64,000 bases of DNA from Agromyces allii (GCF_009749385.1 NZ_WBIN01000013.1:1-64000), one strand, 5' to 3'; shown: positions 32,680 through 40,845, numbered from the stretch's first letter. A program made the numbers and translations. The notes: a model not told the origin generated them from the sequence alone.

Positions 32680-34011
32680 TCAGGCGAGGGCGGCGCGCGC
32701 CTTGGCGTACTTCTCGGCGAGGCGGGCCTGGGTCTCGTGGTCGAGCTTGCGCAGGCGCCAGGGCGCGGAGTTGTCGGCGATGTCGGCGAGCTTGACGTTG
32801 CGCGCCACCGCGTTGGTGCGGATGCGCGCGTAGTACTCGGCCGCGGAGACATCGGGCGTGCGCGTGAGCAGCTGCACGGCGTCGATGATCTCGTGCTCGA
32901 CGCCCGCCTCGCGAAGCCGCTCAGCGGTGAGGTCGGTGTCCTCGAGCACGTCGTGCAGCCACGCCACGGCGACCTCGGCCGGCTGCGCGATCGGGTCGAA
33001 GGTCTCGGCCACGCGCGCGGGGTGGTCGATGTACTCGGCGCCGAGCTTGTCGGTCTGGCCGCGGTGCGCCACGAACGCGATGCCCTGCGCGAGCCCGATC
33101 TGCAGTGCGGCCGCGTTCGCGCCTGGTGCCACCGGGCGAGCGGATGCCGGCGTCGGTGCGGCGGCGCCTGCCGTCGGCGTGTGCGCCGGAGCGGCAGAGG
33201 CGGGCGCGATCGGCGTGACGGGCGCGATCGGCGCGGCCGGAACCGCACGCGCCGGGGCCGGAGCGGGAGCGGACCCCGCGACCACCGCCTCGAACTGCTC
33301 GAAGGTCCAGTCGGCGTCGGATTCCATCGTCATGTCCACGTCTTTCGTGCTGCGTGCAGGGAGGTCGGCGGCTGCCGGCTCGGGAGTGTCTCGGGGGTCG
33401 TCGGTGCCGAACCCGGCGACGAGCGCGATGCGCTCATCGGGCTCGGCCCGCTCATCGGGCTCGGCGGGCCCGGCCTCGACGCGCGCCGCCGGCGCGACCG
33501 GCGTGATCGGGGCCGTCGCGCGAAGCGGGAACACCGGGCCGGTGGAACGGAGGGGCGCCACGGGTCCGGTGGATCGGAGCGGCGCCACTGGCCCGGTCGC
33601 ACCGACGGGTCCGGTCGCTCCCGCCGACTCGCGCTCGTCGAGCAGCTCGGTCCAGGCGGGGTCCTCGAGCGGATCGTGTCCGGCGACGGGCCGCACGAAC
33701 CCGAGCTCGGCCTCGAGCTCGGCCATCTCGTCGGCGTCGAGTTCGTGCATCGACCGGATCTCGCTCGTGCGCCGCACAGCGACGTAGCGCTCGGAGACCT
33801 CGGTCATGAGCGCGCCCGTGTCGGTCGCGAAGAACCGCGGGCCGGCATCGCCGGCGACCTCGACGATGGTCTCCTCGTACTCGCCGCCGGGTTCGAGCGA
33901 GCACACGTGATAGCGGAATCGCCCGTCGTCGGACGCTCGCCGAGGGGTCGCCGCTGACGCGCGTGCGGCCGCACGACGACCGGGGGGCGGGTCGTCAACG
34001 GATGTCGTCAC
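32680..34011 (-). CDS. HD-domain (RelA/SpoT hydrolase-like) protein with long N-terminal extension
   Basis: The 443-residue protein ends in a stand-alone HD hydrolase domain (about 302-443). It has HRGQTDKLGAEYIDHPARVA, then LHDVLEDT (the HD pair), then VKLADIADN, as in (p)ppGpp hydrolases; no synthetase domain follows. The first ~130 residues form a separate acidic domain (RYHVCSLEPGGEYEETIVEV, HELDADEMAELEAELGF). A linker of GATGPV and LRSTGPV repeats and a Pro/Ala-rich stretch join them. The GTG start follows CCAGGAGCCCGA, and TAGAAT at 34069-34064 is a strong -10. An internal ATG at residue ~229 could yield an HD-only form. Substrate is not proven. Confidence 0.75.
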   Translation of the reverse strand: MTTSVDDPPPGRRAAARASAATPRRASDDGRFRYHVCSLEPGGEYEETIVEVAGDAGPRFFATDTGALMTEVSERYVAVRRTSEIRSMHELDADEMAELEAELGFVRPVAGHDPLEDPAWTELLDERESAGATGPVGATGPVAPLRSTGPVAPLRSTGPVFPLRATAPITPVAPAARVEAGPAEPDERAEPDERIALVAGFGTDDPRDTPEPAAADLPARSTKDVDMTMESDADWTFEQFEAVVAGSAPAPAPARAVPAAPIAPVTPIAPASAAPAHTPTAGAAAPTPASARPVAPGANAAALQIGLAQGIAFVAHRGQTDKLGAEYIDHPARVAETFDPIAQPAEVAVAWLHDVLEDTDLTAERLREAGVEHEIIDAVQLLTRTPDVSAAEYYARIRTNAVARNVKLADIADNSAPWRLRKLDHETQARLAEKYAKARAALA

Positions 34012-34114
34012 TCGGGCTCCTGGCCGTCGGGGGTCGGTTGGGGCGGCGCCGAAGCGCAGTCCGATTCTACGAGAGGGGCGCCGCCGCGGCATCCCCCGCG
34101 CCGATCGGACCGTG

Positions 34115-34176
34115 TTCAGCCCACGGCAGCACTGCCCAGGGCAGCACTGCTCACGGCAGCACTGCCCACGGCGGAA
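34115..34176 (+). promoter_or_regulatory. Four tandem PopR-like boxes upstream of clpP
   Basis: Half-sites GGCAG (or GGCGG in the last) start at 34125, 34140, 34155 and 34170, an exact 15-bp period. Each is preceded after three bases by AGCC/CTGCC-type halves: TTCAGCC-CAC-GGCAG, CTGCC-CAG-GGCAG, CTGCT-CAC-GGCAG, CTGCC-CAC-GGCGGAA. This matches the recalled PopR box of Streptomyces (TTCTGCC-N3-GGCAGAA). It lies 40-100 bp before clpP and also upstream of the divergent HD gene. Confidence 0.7.
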
Positions 34177-34215
34177 ACGCCGGCACGCGACATCCGCTCG
34201 GCGCACTCTGGAGGC

Positions 34216-34899
34216 ATGAGCGAAGACACCCAGGCCCCACTGCATCCGATCGATGCGGACCTCTCGACCCAGCTGTTCCGCCAGCGCGTCATCGTGCTCG
34301 GCAGCGAACTCGACCAGAACCTCGGCAATCGGCTCACGAGCCAGCTGCTGCTGCTCTCGGCCGAGGACCCCGACCGCGACATCGCGTTCTGGATCAACTC
34401 GCCCGGCGGCTCGGTGACCGCCATGCTCGCGATCATGGACGTCATGAAGGCGATCCCGAACGACGTCGCCACGGTCGCGATAGGCATGGCGGCGAGCGCC
34501 GGCCAGTTCCTGCTCTCGTCCGGGACGCCCGGCAAGCGCGTGGCCCTGCCGCACGCACGCATCCTCATGCACCAGGGGTCGGCCGGCATCGGCGGCACCG
34601 CGGTCGACGTCGAGCTGCAGGCCGACGACCTGCGGCAGACGCGCGACACCATGCTGGGCCTCCTCGCCGAGCACACCGGGCAGCCGCTCGAGCGCATCAC
34701 CGAGGACTCGCTGCGCGACCGCTGGGTGAGCGCCGACGAGGCCGTCGCCTACGGGTTCATCGACCGGGTCGTGCACGACGCGATCGACATCTACCCCGGT
34801 GCGCGCGGGCGCCTGCACGGTCCCGGTTTCCGGTCGGATGCCACGAGCCACCCGCTCGCAGACCCCGCCGCCGCGGCCAGGCAGGGGGCGCTCGCATGA
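34216..34899 (+). CDS. clpP: ATP-dependent Clp protease proteolytic subunit
   Basis: The 227-residue ClpP has the active-site Ser in GMAASAGQFLL (about residue 95), His in ILMHQG (about 117) and Asp in EDSLRDRW. The INSPGGSVTAM segment forms the oxyanion hairpin. It assembles as a barrel with Clp ATPases to degrade proteins in the cytoplasm. CTCTGGAGGC precedes the ATG. It overlaps the next clpP-like gene by ATGA, so the pair is co-translated. It has a ~25-residue C-terminal extension. Regulation by the PopR-like protein encoded downstream is likely. Confidence 0.95.
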   Translation: MSEDTQAPLHPIDADLSTQLFRQRVIVLGSELDQNLGNRLTSQLLLLSAEDPDRDIAFWINSPGGSVTAMLAIMDVMKAIPNDVATVAIGMAASAGQFLLSSGTPGKRVALPHARILMHQGSAGIGGTAVDVELQADDLRQTRDTMLGLLAEHTGQPLERITEDSLRDRWVSADEAVAYGFIDRVVHDAIDIYPGARGRLHGPGFRSDATSHPLADPAAAARQGALA

Positions 34900-35510
34900 G
34901 CGGCTACACGATCCCGTACGTGACCGAACGGCGCGGCAACGTCGAGCGCACGGTCGACGTGTACAGCAGCCTGCTCGCCGAGCGGATCATCACCCTCGGC
35001 ACCGAGATCGACGACGGCGTGGCCAACGTGCTCATCGCCCAGCTGCTGCACCTCGAGGCCGACAGCCAGGAGGCGCCCGTGCACCTCTACCTCAACTCCC
35101 CCGGCGGATCGCCGCAGGCCGCGCTCGCGGTGTACGACACCATGCAGCACATCCGGCCGGCGGTCGCGACGACGTGCGTGGGGCAGGTCGGCGGCCCCGT
35201 CGCCATGCTGCTCGCTGGCGGAGCGCCCGGCATGCGGGGCATCCTGCGCCACGGGCGCGCGGTGCTGCACCAGCCGTCGACGCAGGGGCGCGGCTCCATC
35301 CCCGACCTCATCATCCACGCCGACGAGGTGCTGCGCGTTCGCGGCGAGCTCGAGGCCGTGCTCGCGCACGACACCGGGCGCACGCGCGAACAGGTGCGCC
35401 ACGACACCGATCGGGAGCTGATCCTGGATGCCGCGGCCGCCGTCGAGTACGGGCTCGCCGACCGGGTGGTCGCGGTGCAGCGGCCCGGCGCACCGGCGCT
35501 CGAGGGCTAG
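34896..35510 (+). CDS. ClpP-like subunit lacking the catalytic Ser (ClpR-like)
   Basis: The 204-residue protein aligns through the whole ClpP fold (YLNSPGGSPQAALAVYDTM, VLHQPSTQGRG, RDTDREL-like HDTDRELIL). The segment around the nucleophile is CVGQVGGPVAMLLAGG, where GQAASMGAFLL is expected, so Ser is Gly and the next two positions also differ. The His and Asp are kept. It should be inactive alone but could form a mixed barrel with the preceding ClpP, as ClpR does in cyanobacteria and plastids. Its TAG stop shares bases with the TAG of the convergent regulator gene. Confidence 0.9.
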   Translation: MSGYTIPYVTERRGNVERTVDVYSSLLAERIITLGTEIDDGVANVLIAQLLHLEADSQEAPVHLYLNSPGGSPQAALAVYDTMQHIRPAVATTCVGQVGGPVAMLLAGGAPGMRGILRHGRAVLHQPSTQGRGSIPDLIIHADEVLRVRGELEAVLAHDTGRTREQVRHDTDRELILDAAAAVEYGLADRVVAVQRPGAPALEG

Positions 35511-35926
35511 GCGACGAGGGCGACGTCGTGGATCGAGCCCGCGACCGGAGCCGACGTCTCGTGATGCGCCGGCCACCCACCACGCGCGGTGAGGTCGAGC
35601 ACGACGAGCGGGCGCGGCGACGTCTGCGCCTCCCGGCCCGTGAGCTCGGCGGCGACCCCGGCGGCGACGTCGAGCAGGGTGAGCCCCAGCGCCTCGGTCA
35701 CGGCGGCCAGGATCTCGCTCGAGGGCTCCTTGCGGCCGCGTTCGATCTCGGAGAGGTACTGCGTCGAGACGTCGGCGTCGCGTGCGACATCGGCCAGGAT
35801 GCGTTCCTGGGCGAGGCGTTCTCGCCGGAGGAAGGCGCCGAGCGCCTCGCGCCAGAGCGGGGTGCGCTCGCGTTCGGCGCCGCGCCGCGGCATCCGCTCG
35901 GTCTCCTGCAGCCGGATCGCGTCCAT
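35507..35926 (-). CDS. XRE-family regulator of clp genes, PopR/ClgR type
   Basis: The 139-residue protein has a near-consensus ClgR/PopR HTH (about 26-85: FLRRERLAQERILADVARDA, VSTQYLSEIERGRKEPSSEI, LGLTLLDV). It ends HDVALVA; PopR and ClgR carry C-terminal Ala-type tags that make them ClpP substrates, so a feedback loop is plausible. TAGCCT lies six bases before the ATG (35933-35938, complement), so it is leaderless. It is convergent with the clpP pair, as popR is near clpP3-clpP4 in Streptomyces (recalled). The PopR-like boxes at 34115-34176 are the likely target. Confidence 0.85.
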   Translation of the reverse strand: MDAIRLQETERMPRRGAERERTPLWREALGAFLRRERLAQERILADVARDADVSTQYLSEIERGRKEPSSEILAAVTEALGLTLLDVAAGVAAELTGREAQTSPRPLVVLDLTARGGWPAHHETSAPVAGSIHDVALVA

Positions 35927-36017
35927 GTCGCGAGGCTACCCAGCCGGTGGGCGGATGTCTCGCGCATCCGCTCAGGGCAGAATCCGGCGCGTGCCGGCGA
36001 ACCGCTAGGCTCGCGGG

Positions 36018-36095
36018 CAGTGACACGGGGTGCCGCGATCCGCGGCTGAGATCACACCCGTCGAACCTGATCTAGTTCGGACTAGCGAAGGGATG
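36018..36095 (+). promoter_or_regulatory. TPP riboswitch (THI element)
   Basis: The conserved blocks appear in order: ACACGGGGTGCC, GGCTGAGA, ACACCCGTCGAACCTGATCT, AGTTCGGACTAGCGAAGGGA. GACA near the start pairs with TGTC at the end (P1). TAGGCT at 36006-36011 is the -10. The AAGGGA of the aptamer's 3' end also serves as Shine-Dalgarno for the ATG at 36101, so control of translation start is likely and no terminator hairpin fits between. Confidence 0.96.
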
Positions 36096-36100
36096 TCGCG

Positions 36101-37540
36101 ATGAGCGATCGCGCGTACGTCGACCCTGCCCACCCGCCGGCGCTGCCCGCCACTGACCATGAGGCGCTGGGCCGGAGCCTGCCGCCCGGACCGCCACCGG
36201 GCGACGGCTCGTCACCGCCCGGCCGCGCTCGCCGAGCCGTCGCCGCGGCCTCGATCGGCACGGCGCTCGAGTGGTACGACTTCTTCCTCTACGGCACGGC
36301 TGCGGCGCTCGTGTTCCCTGCGCTGTTCTTCCCCGACGAGGATCCGCTGACGGGCGTGCTGCTCTCGTTCGCGGTCTACGCGACCGGGTTCCTGGCGCGC
36401 CCGCTCGGCGGGCTCGTCGCCGGACATCTCGGCGACCGGTACGGCCGGCGCACCACGCTGCTCGGCACGCTGCTCGTCATGGGCATCGCCACGACCCTCA
36501 TCGGACTGCTGCCCACCCACGCGCAGGTCGGCGCGCTCGCACCCGCGCTGCTGGTGCTGCTCCGCCTCGCGCAGGGCGCCGCGACCGGTGGCGAGTGGGG
36601 CGGCGCCGTGCTGCTCGCGATCGAGAGCTCACCCGCGCGCGCCGGTGCGCGCGGCGGCCTCGTGCAGAGCGCGCTGTACGTCGGCCTGATCCTCGGCAAC
36701 CTCGCGTTCGTCGTGCTCGTGGGCGCCCTCGACGAGCAGCAGCTGCTCGCGTGGGGGTGGCGGATCCCGTTCCTCGCGAGCATCGTGCTCGTCGGGGTCG
36801 GCGTCCACCTGCGGCGCCGCGTCGACGAGTCGCCGGAGTTCACGGCGCTCCTCGAGCGGCGTCGTGCGTCGCGTCATCCGCTCCGGGAGGTGCTCCGTCG
36901 TCCGCGCAACGTGGTCGCCGTGTTCCTGGTGCGTGCCGGGCAGAACACGACCTTCTACCTCGTGTCGGTGTTCTGCCTCGGCTACGCCGCGAGCCTCGGC
37001 GTCGAGCGTTGGGTCACGCTCACGGCGCTGCTCGTGGGCGCCGGCATCGCGGTCGTCGCGTGCCCGATCTGGGGCCGCCTCGGCGAGCGCATCCTGCCGG
37101 CGCGACTGACGATCGCCGCACTCGGCGGCCTCGCCGTGATCGCCGTGCCCGTCTTCGTGGCCCTCGAGTCGGGTTCGGCCGCGCTCGTCATCGGCGTGGT
37201 CGCGCTGACGATCGGCGTGGTCAACGCGGCCGCCGACGGCGTGCAGCCGATGTGGTTCGCCTCGCTCTTCGACGCGAGGGTGCGCTACTCGGGTGTCACG
37301 ATCGGACGCGAGGCGGGTGCGATCGTCGGCGGCGGGCTCTCGCCGCTGCTCGCCGCGTGGCTCGTCGCCACCGCGGGGCACTGGTGGCCGGTCGCCGCCA
37401 TGATGGTCGTCGCGGCGGCACTCGGCATGGTCGGCGCAGTGCTCGCCCGCGACGAACCTGGAGCGACCGTGGACAGCGCTACTCGACCGGCGCCGGCTCG
37501 GGTGGACCCACGGCGACGGGATCGCGGCGACGGCGCGTGA
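36101..37540 (+). CDS. MHS-family MFS transporter under TPP riboswitch control
   Basis: The 479-residue, 12-helix protein has the metabolite:H+ symporter signatures SIGTALEWYDFFLYGTAAAL (near residue 51), GHLGDRYGRRTTLLG, and LRLAQGAATGGEWGGAVLL, then GWRIPFLASI. The N-terminal ~40 residues are Pro/Gly-rich and unstructured. The TPP riboswitch directly before it argues for uptake of thiamine or a precursor (HMP, thiazole) rather than the organic acids usual for MHS proteins. Its end overlaps the convergent EamA gene by 62 bp. The substrate is inferred from regulation only. Confidence 0.9.
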   Translation: MSDRAYVDPAHPPALPATDHEALGRSLPPGPPPGDGSSPPGRARRAVAAASIGTALEWYDFFLYGTAAALVFPALFFPDEDPLTGVLLSFAVYATGFLARPLGGLVAGHLGDRYGRRTTLLGTLLVMGIATTLIGLLPTHAQVGALAPALLVLLRLAQGAATGGEWGGAVLLAIESSPARAGARGGLVQSALYVGLILGNLAFVVLVGALDEQQLLAWGWRIPFLASIVLVGVGVHLRRRVDESPEFTALLERRRASRHPLREVLRRPRNVVAVFLVRAGQNTTFYLVSVFCLGYAASLGVERWVTLTALLVGAGIAVVACPIWGRLGERILPARLTIAALGGLAVIAVPVFVALESGSAALVIGVVALTIGVVNAAADGVQPMWFASLFDARVRYSGVTIGREAGAIVGGGLSPLLAAWLVATAGHWWPVAAMMVVAAALGMVGAVLARDEPGATVDSATRPAPARVDPRRRDRGDGA

Positions 37541-38399
37541 CGAGGTACGAGCCGGCGAGCACGAGCACGAAGCCGACGACGGTCCAGACGGTGATGCGCT
37601 CGCCGAGCACGAGCACCCCGGCGACGATCGCGACGGCCGGGTTCACGTAGGTGATCGTGGTCGCCTTCACGGGGCCGATCTCGCCGATGAGCGCGACCAT
37701 GAGGATGAACGCGAGCGCGCTGCACACGACCGCGAGCACGATGATCGAGACCACCACGGGCGTCGAGGGCCAGGCGGTCGGCCAGGCCGAGGTCGCGAAC
37801 ACGACCGGCACGTAGATGACGGCCGCCACGGCCAGCGAGACGGCGACCACGCCGATGCCGGGCAGGTCGGGCATCCACCGGGAGAGGATCGCCGGGCCCA
37901 GGGCGTAGCCGACGACCACGACGGCCATCTCAGCGACGGCGCCGAGATCGGAGCCGGCGACGTCGAGCCCGACGAGGGCCGCGACGCCGAGCATGCCGAC
38001 GGCGATGCCGAGCCAGTTCGAGCCGCTGAGACGCTCGGGGCGCCCCATGGCGAACGCGATCGCGACGCCCGCGAGCGGCACGGCGGCCAGCAGCAGGCCG
38101 GCGGTCGAGCTCGGCAGCTGCTGCTCGGCGGAGCTGAGGAAGTACCAGGGCAGCACGATCTCGACGATCGTGTACGCGAGCATCGGCTTCCAGCGGCGCA
38201 CGACGGCGACGACCTCGCGACGGAAGAACGCGAGCGGCAGCAGCAGCACGGCGGCCAGCCCGGATCGGCCGAGCACCACCATGGCGGGCTCGAGCTCGCT
38301 CACCGCGATCTTGATGAAGAGATAGGGGATGCCCCACGCGATGCCGAGCGCGGCGAACAGCAGAACCCCTCGACGCGTCACCGCGCCAGTCTGGCGCAT
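37479..38399 (-). CDS. EamA/DMT family transporter
   Basis: The 306-residue membrane protein has ten helices in two EamA repeats: GIAWGIPYLFIKIAVSELEP, LPSSTAGLLLAAVPLAGVAI and later YVNPAVAIVAGVLVLGERIT. This is the drug/metabolite transporter superfamily, usually exporting metabolites or amino acids. The start is uncertain; the ATG at 38399 or a GTG six codons on are both possible, with no clear ribosome site. Its 3' end overlaps the MHS gene antisense, and the tail ends GPPEPAPVE. Confidence 0.88.
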   Translation of the reverse strand: MRQTGAVTRRGVLLFAALGIAWGIPYLFIKIAVSELEPAMVVLGRSGLAAVLLLPLAFFRREVVAVVRRWKPMLAYTIVEIVLPWYFLSSAEQQLPSSTAGLLLAAVPLAGVAIAFAMGRPERLSGSNWLGIAVGMLGVAALVGLDVAGSDLGAVAEMAVVVVGYALGPAILSRWMPDLPGIGVVAVSLAVAAVIYVPVVFATSAWPTAWPSTPVVVSIIVLAVVCSALAFILMVALIGEIGPVKATTITYVNPAVAIVAGVLVLGERITVWTVVGFVLVLAGSYLVTRRRRDPVAVGPPEPAPVE

Positions 38400-38436
38400 G
38401 CCGCCGACATCGTCACCCGGTGCCGACGACGCGGAA

Positions 38437-38469
38437 GGGCCCTCCACCGGCCATGCCGGTGAAGGGCCC
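38437..38469 (-). terminator. Terminator after gap
   Basis: A 15-bp stem with one mismatch (GGGCCCTCCACCGGC / GCCGGTGAAGGGCCC) and a 3-base loop lies 15 bp beyond the gap stop codon. Confidence 0.8.
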
Positions 38470-38484
38470 CCCGATCCGCCGAGG

Positions 38485-39480
38485 TCAGGCGGCGAGCAGC
38501 TGCAGCGAGTCGATCACGCGGTTCGAGAAGCCCCACTCGTTGTCGTACCAGGCGACGACCTTGATGTGCTTGCCGTCGACGCGGGTGAGCTCCGAGTCGA
38601 AGATCGACGAGTGCGGGTTGCCGACGATGTCGCTCGACACGAGCGCCTCGTCGGAGTACTCGAGCACGCCGGCGAGGGGGCCGTCGGCCGCGGCCTTGTA
38701 GGCGGCGAGCACCTCGTCGCGGGTGACGTCCTTCGCGACGGTCGCGTTGAGCTCGACGATCGAGCCCACGGGGATCGGCACGCGCATGGCGTCGCCGCTG
38801 AGCTTGCCGTCGAGGTTCGGCAGCACGAGGCCGATGGCCTTCGCGGCACCGGTCGAGCTCGGCACGATGTTCTCGGCGGCGGCGCGGGCGCGACGCGGGT
38901 CGGAGTGCGGGGCGTCCTGCAGGTTCTGGTCCTGCGTGTACGCGTGCACGGTCGTCATGAAGCCGTGCTCGATGCCGGCGAGGTCGTCGAGGACCTTCGC
39001 GAGCGGGGCGAGCGCGTTCGTCGTGCACGACGCGTTCGAGACGATGACGTCGGTCTCGGGGTTGTACGCCTCGGTGTTCACGCCGTAGACGAGCGTGGCG
39101 TCGGCGCCGCTGGCCGGGGCCGAGACGAGCACCTTCTTGGCGCCCGCGGCGATGTGGGCCTTCGCGGCCTCGGCGTCGGTGAAGCGGCCGGTCGACTCGA
39201 GCACGAGCTCGACGCCGAGCTCGCCCCAGGGGAGCTTCGCGGGGTCGCGCTCGGCGAGCACCTTCACGCGGCGGCCGTCGATGACGAGCACGTCGCCGTC
39301 GACCTCGACGGTGCCGCGGAAGCGGCCGCCCGCCGTGTCGTACTTGAGCAGACGCGCGAGCTCGGCCGGGGAGGTGAGGTCGTTGACGGCGACGAGCTCG
39401 AGGTCGGCGTCGCGCTCGATGAGTGCGCGGACGACGTTGCGTCCGATGCGGCCGAATCCGTTGATCGCGATGCGGGTCAT
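38485..39480 (-). CDS. gap: Type I glyceraldehyde-3-phosphate dehydrogenase
   Basis: The 331-residue enzyme has the NAD-binding INGFGRIGRN (7-16), catalytic Cys152 in SNASCTTNALAPL, His in TTVHAYTQDQ, and YDNEWGFSNRV near the end. It oxidises glyceraldehyde 3-phosphate to 1,3-bisphosphoglycerate in glycolysis. No pgk or tpiA is adjacent, so it may be an additional gap copy or a separated one. It lies 27 bp behind the MFS gene on the same strand, with its own GAAAGGACC site, so some read-through from the MerR-controlled promoter is possible. Confidence 0.97.
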   Translation of the reverse strand: MTRIAINGFGRIGRNVVRALIERDADLELVAVNDLTSPAELARLLKYDTAGGRFRGTVEVDGDVLVIDGRRVKVLAERDPAKLPWGELGVELVLESTGRFTDAEAAKAHIAAGAKKVLVSAPASGADATLVYGVNTEAYNPETDVIVSNASCTTNALAPLAKVLDDLAGIEHGFMTTVHAYTQDQNLQDAPHSDPRRARAAAENIVPSSTGAAKAIGLVLPNLDGKLSGDAMRVPIPVGSIVELNATVAKDVTRDEVLAAYKAAADGPLAGVLEYSDEALVSSDIVGNPHSSIFDSELTRVDGKHIKVVAWYDNEWGFSNRVIDSLQLLAA

Positions 39481-39507
39481 GCGTGGGGTCCTTTCGTGGG
39501 GTACCCC

Positions 39508-40845
39508 TCAACCATGCGCGCGATCACCCTCCGGCAACAGTGGCCCGAAAGACGCGTCCCGAAAGGATCTCGCCACGATGAGCAGTCCGATCACGGATGC
39601 CGCGACGACCGTCGCCCCGAAGGCGGGCAGGGGTGCGGTTCCCGCGCCGCCGACGATGCCCGCCGCGATCCCGGCGCCGACGGCGATGCCGAGGTTGAAC
39701 ACCACCGGGATCAGCGCGCCCGCCAGGTCGCGGTGGGCGGCGCCCGCGAGCTGCAGGATCATCGTCTGCGCGAGGGGCGGAACAGCCCCCGACGCGACGC
39801 CCCACACCACGACCACCACGATGCCGACCGCGGGGCTCGTGCCGACGAGCGCCAGCGCGCCGAGGGCGAGCCCCGTCGCGACGGCCGCCACGACGAGCGC
39901 CCGGGCGGTTCGGGCGCCGAACCGCCCCGCGAGCACGACGCCGCCGGCCGAGGCGAGGCCGAACACGAGCAGCATCGTGCCGACGCCGCCCGGCAGCGGG
40001 GCCGCGGCCTCCGCGAGCATCCGGGTGATGAACGTGTAGACGCCGTAGTGCCCCACCAGCAGCAGGCCCACGAGGGCGACCACGGCGAGCATCGGGCGGA
40101 TGCCGCGCGCCCGGCCTGCCTGCGCGGTCGGCTGCGGCGCGGCATCCGTCGCCCCACCCGTGCCCGTGCTCGCGGGGTGCGTGACGGGCCGCGCGGATCG
40201 CCGCACGACGACCCGCACGGCGATCGCCGAGGCCAGTGCCGCGACCGCGAGCCCCGCGAACGTCGCCCGCCAGCCGACGCCCTGTGCGACGAGGCTCGCG
40301 ATCGGGGTGCCGATGACCATGCCGAGCGTCGCACCGCCGAGCACGATCGCGACGCCGCGCGCCAGGTCGCGTTCGTCGACGAGGTCGGCCGTGAGCGCGT
40401 TCGTCGTCGCCCAGAGCAGGCCGACGGCGAGCGCCCCGGCGACGCGACCGGCCACGACGAGCTCGTAGGTCGGCGCGAACGCGGTCGAGGCCGCCGCGAG
40501 CGCGAGGCCGACGAGGCTCCAGATCACGACCGTCCGCCGGTCGATGCGGCGCACGAGCCGCACGAGCGGCAGGCTCCCGACGACGACCACGCCCGCCCAG
40601 ATGGAGACGAGCAGGCCCGTCTGCGCCTCGGAGACCCCCAGTCCTGCGGACATCTGCGGCAGCACCGCCGTCGGCAGCATCTCGGCGGTGACCATGACGA
40701 AGGTCGCGGCCCCGAGCACGATCAGCGCCGGCCAGGGCAGGGCGGATGTCGGTGCGCGGCCGGTGCCGGAGCGGGTCGACGCGGTCGTGGCGGTCGTGGC
40801 GGTGGTCGTTCCCGAGGTGCTTCGGGCGGTCGTGGCGTCGTCCAT
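39508..40845 (-). CDS. MFS exporter (DHA1, AraJ/SotB-like)
   Basis: The 445-residue protein has 12 helices after a Thr/Ser/Ala-rich N-terminus (~30 residues). Family segments are FVMVTAEMLPTAVLPQMSAG, LVRRIDRRTVVIWSL (motif A-like) and GRVAGALAVGLLWATTN. It resembles drug or sugar efflux pumps of the AraJ/Cmx group. The ATG lies six bases after TAGCGT, so translation is leaderless. A MerR-type operator in a 20-bp promoter spacer and the divergent MerR gene indicate inducible efflux of a toxic compound. Confidence 0.9.
   Translation of the reverse strand: MDDATTARSTSGTTTATTATTASTRSGTGRAPTSALPWPALIVLGAATFVMVTAEMLPTAVLPQMSAGLGVSEAQTGLLVSIWAGVVVVGSLPLVRLVRRIDRRTVVIWSLVGLALAAASTAFAPTYELVVAGRVAGALAVGLLWATTNALTADLVDERDLARGVAIVLGGATLGMVIGTPIASLVAQGVGWRATFAGLAVAALASAIAVRVVVRRSARPVTHPASTGTGGATDAAPQPTAQAGRARGIRPMLAVVALVGLLLVGHYGVYTFITRMLAEAAAPLPGGVGTMLLVFGLASAGGVVLAGRFGARTARALVVAAVATGLALGALALVGTSPAVGIVVVVVWGVASGAVPPLAQTMILQLAGAAHRDLAGALIPVVFNLGIAVGAGIAAGIVGGAGTAPLPAFGATVVAASVIGLLIVARSFRDASFGPLLPEGDRAHG

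Noticed and set aside
34115-34176. Short regular repeats that might be a CRISPR or an origin iteron array
   Set aside because: The period is only 15 bp with no spacers, no cas or rep gene is near, and the units match a regulator box before clpP.
34896-35510. Second clpP copy as a pseudogene
   Set aside because: The frame is intact, coupled by ATGA and conserved along the whole fold; loss is confined to the nucleophile region, as in ClpR proteins.
37479-37540. Antisense overlap of the MHS and EamA 3' ends as a special regulatory device
   Set aside because: Both ends encode dispensable polar tails; a 62-bp convergent overlap is unremarkable without transcript data.
38485-39480. gap as part of a gap-pgk-tpiA glycolytic operon
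   Set aside because: Neighbours are an EamA transporter and an MFS exporter, and a strong terminator follows gap.
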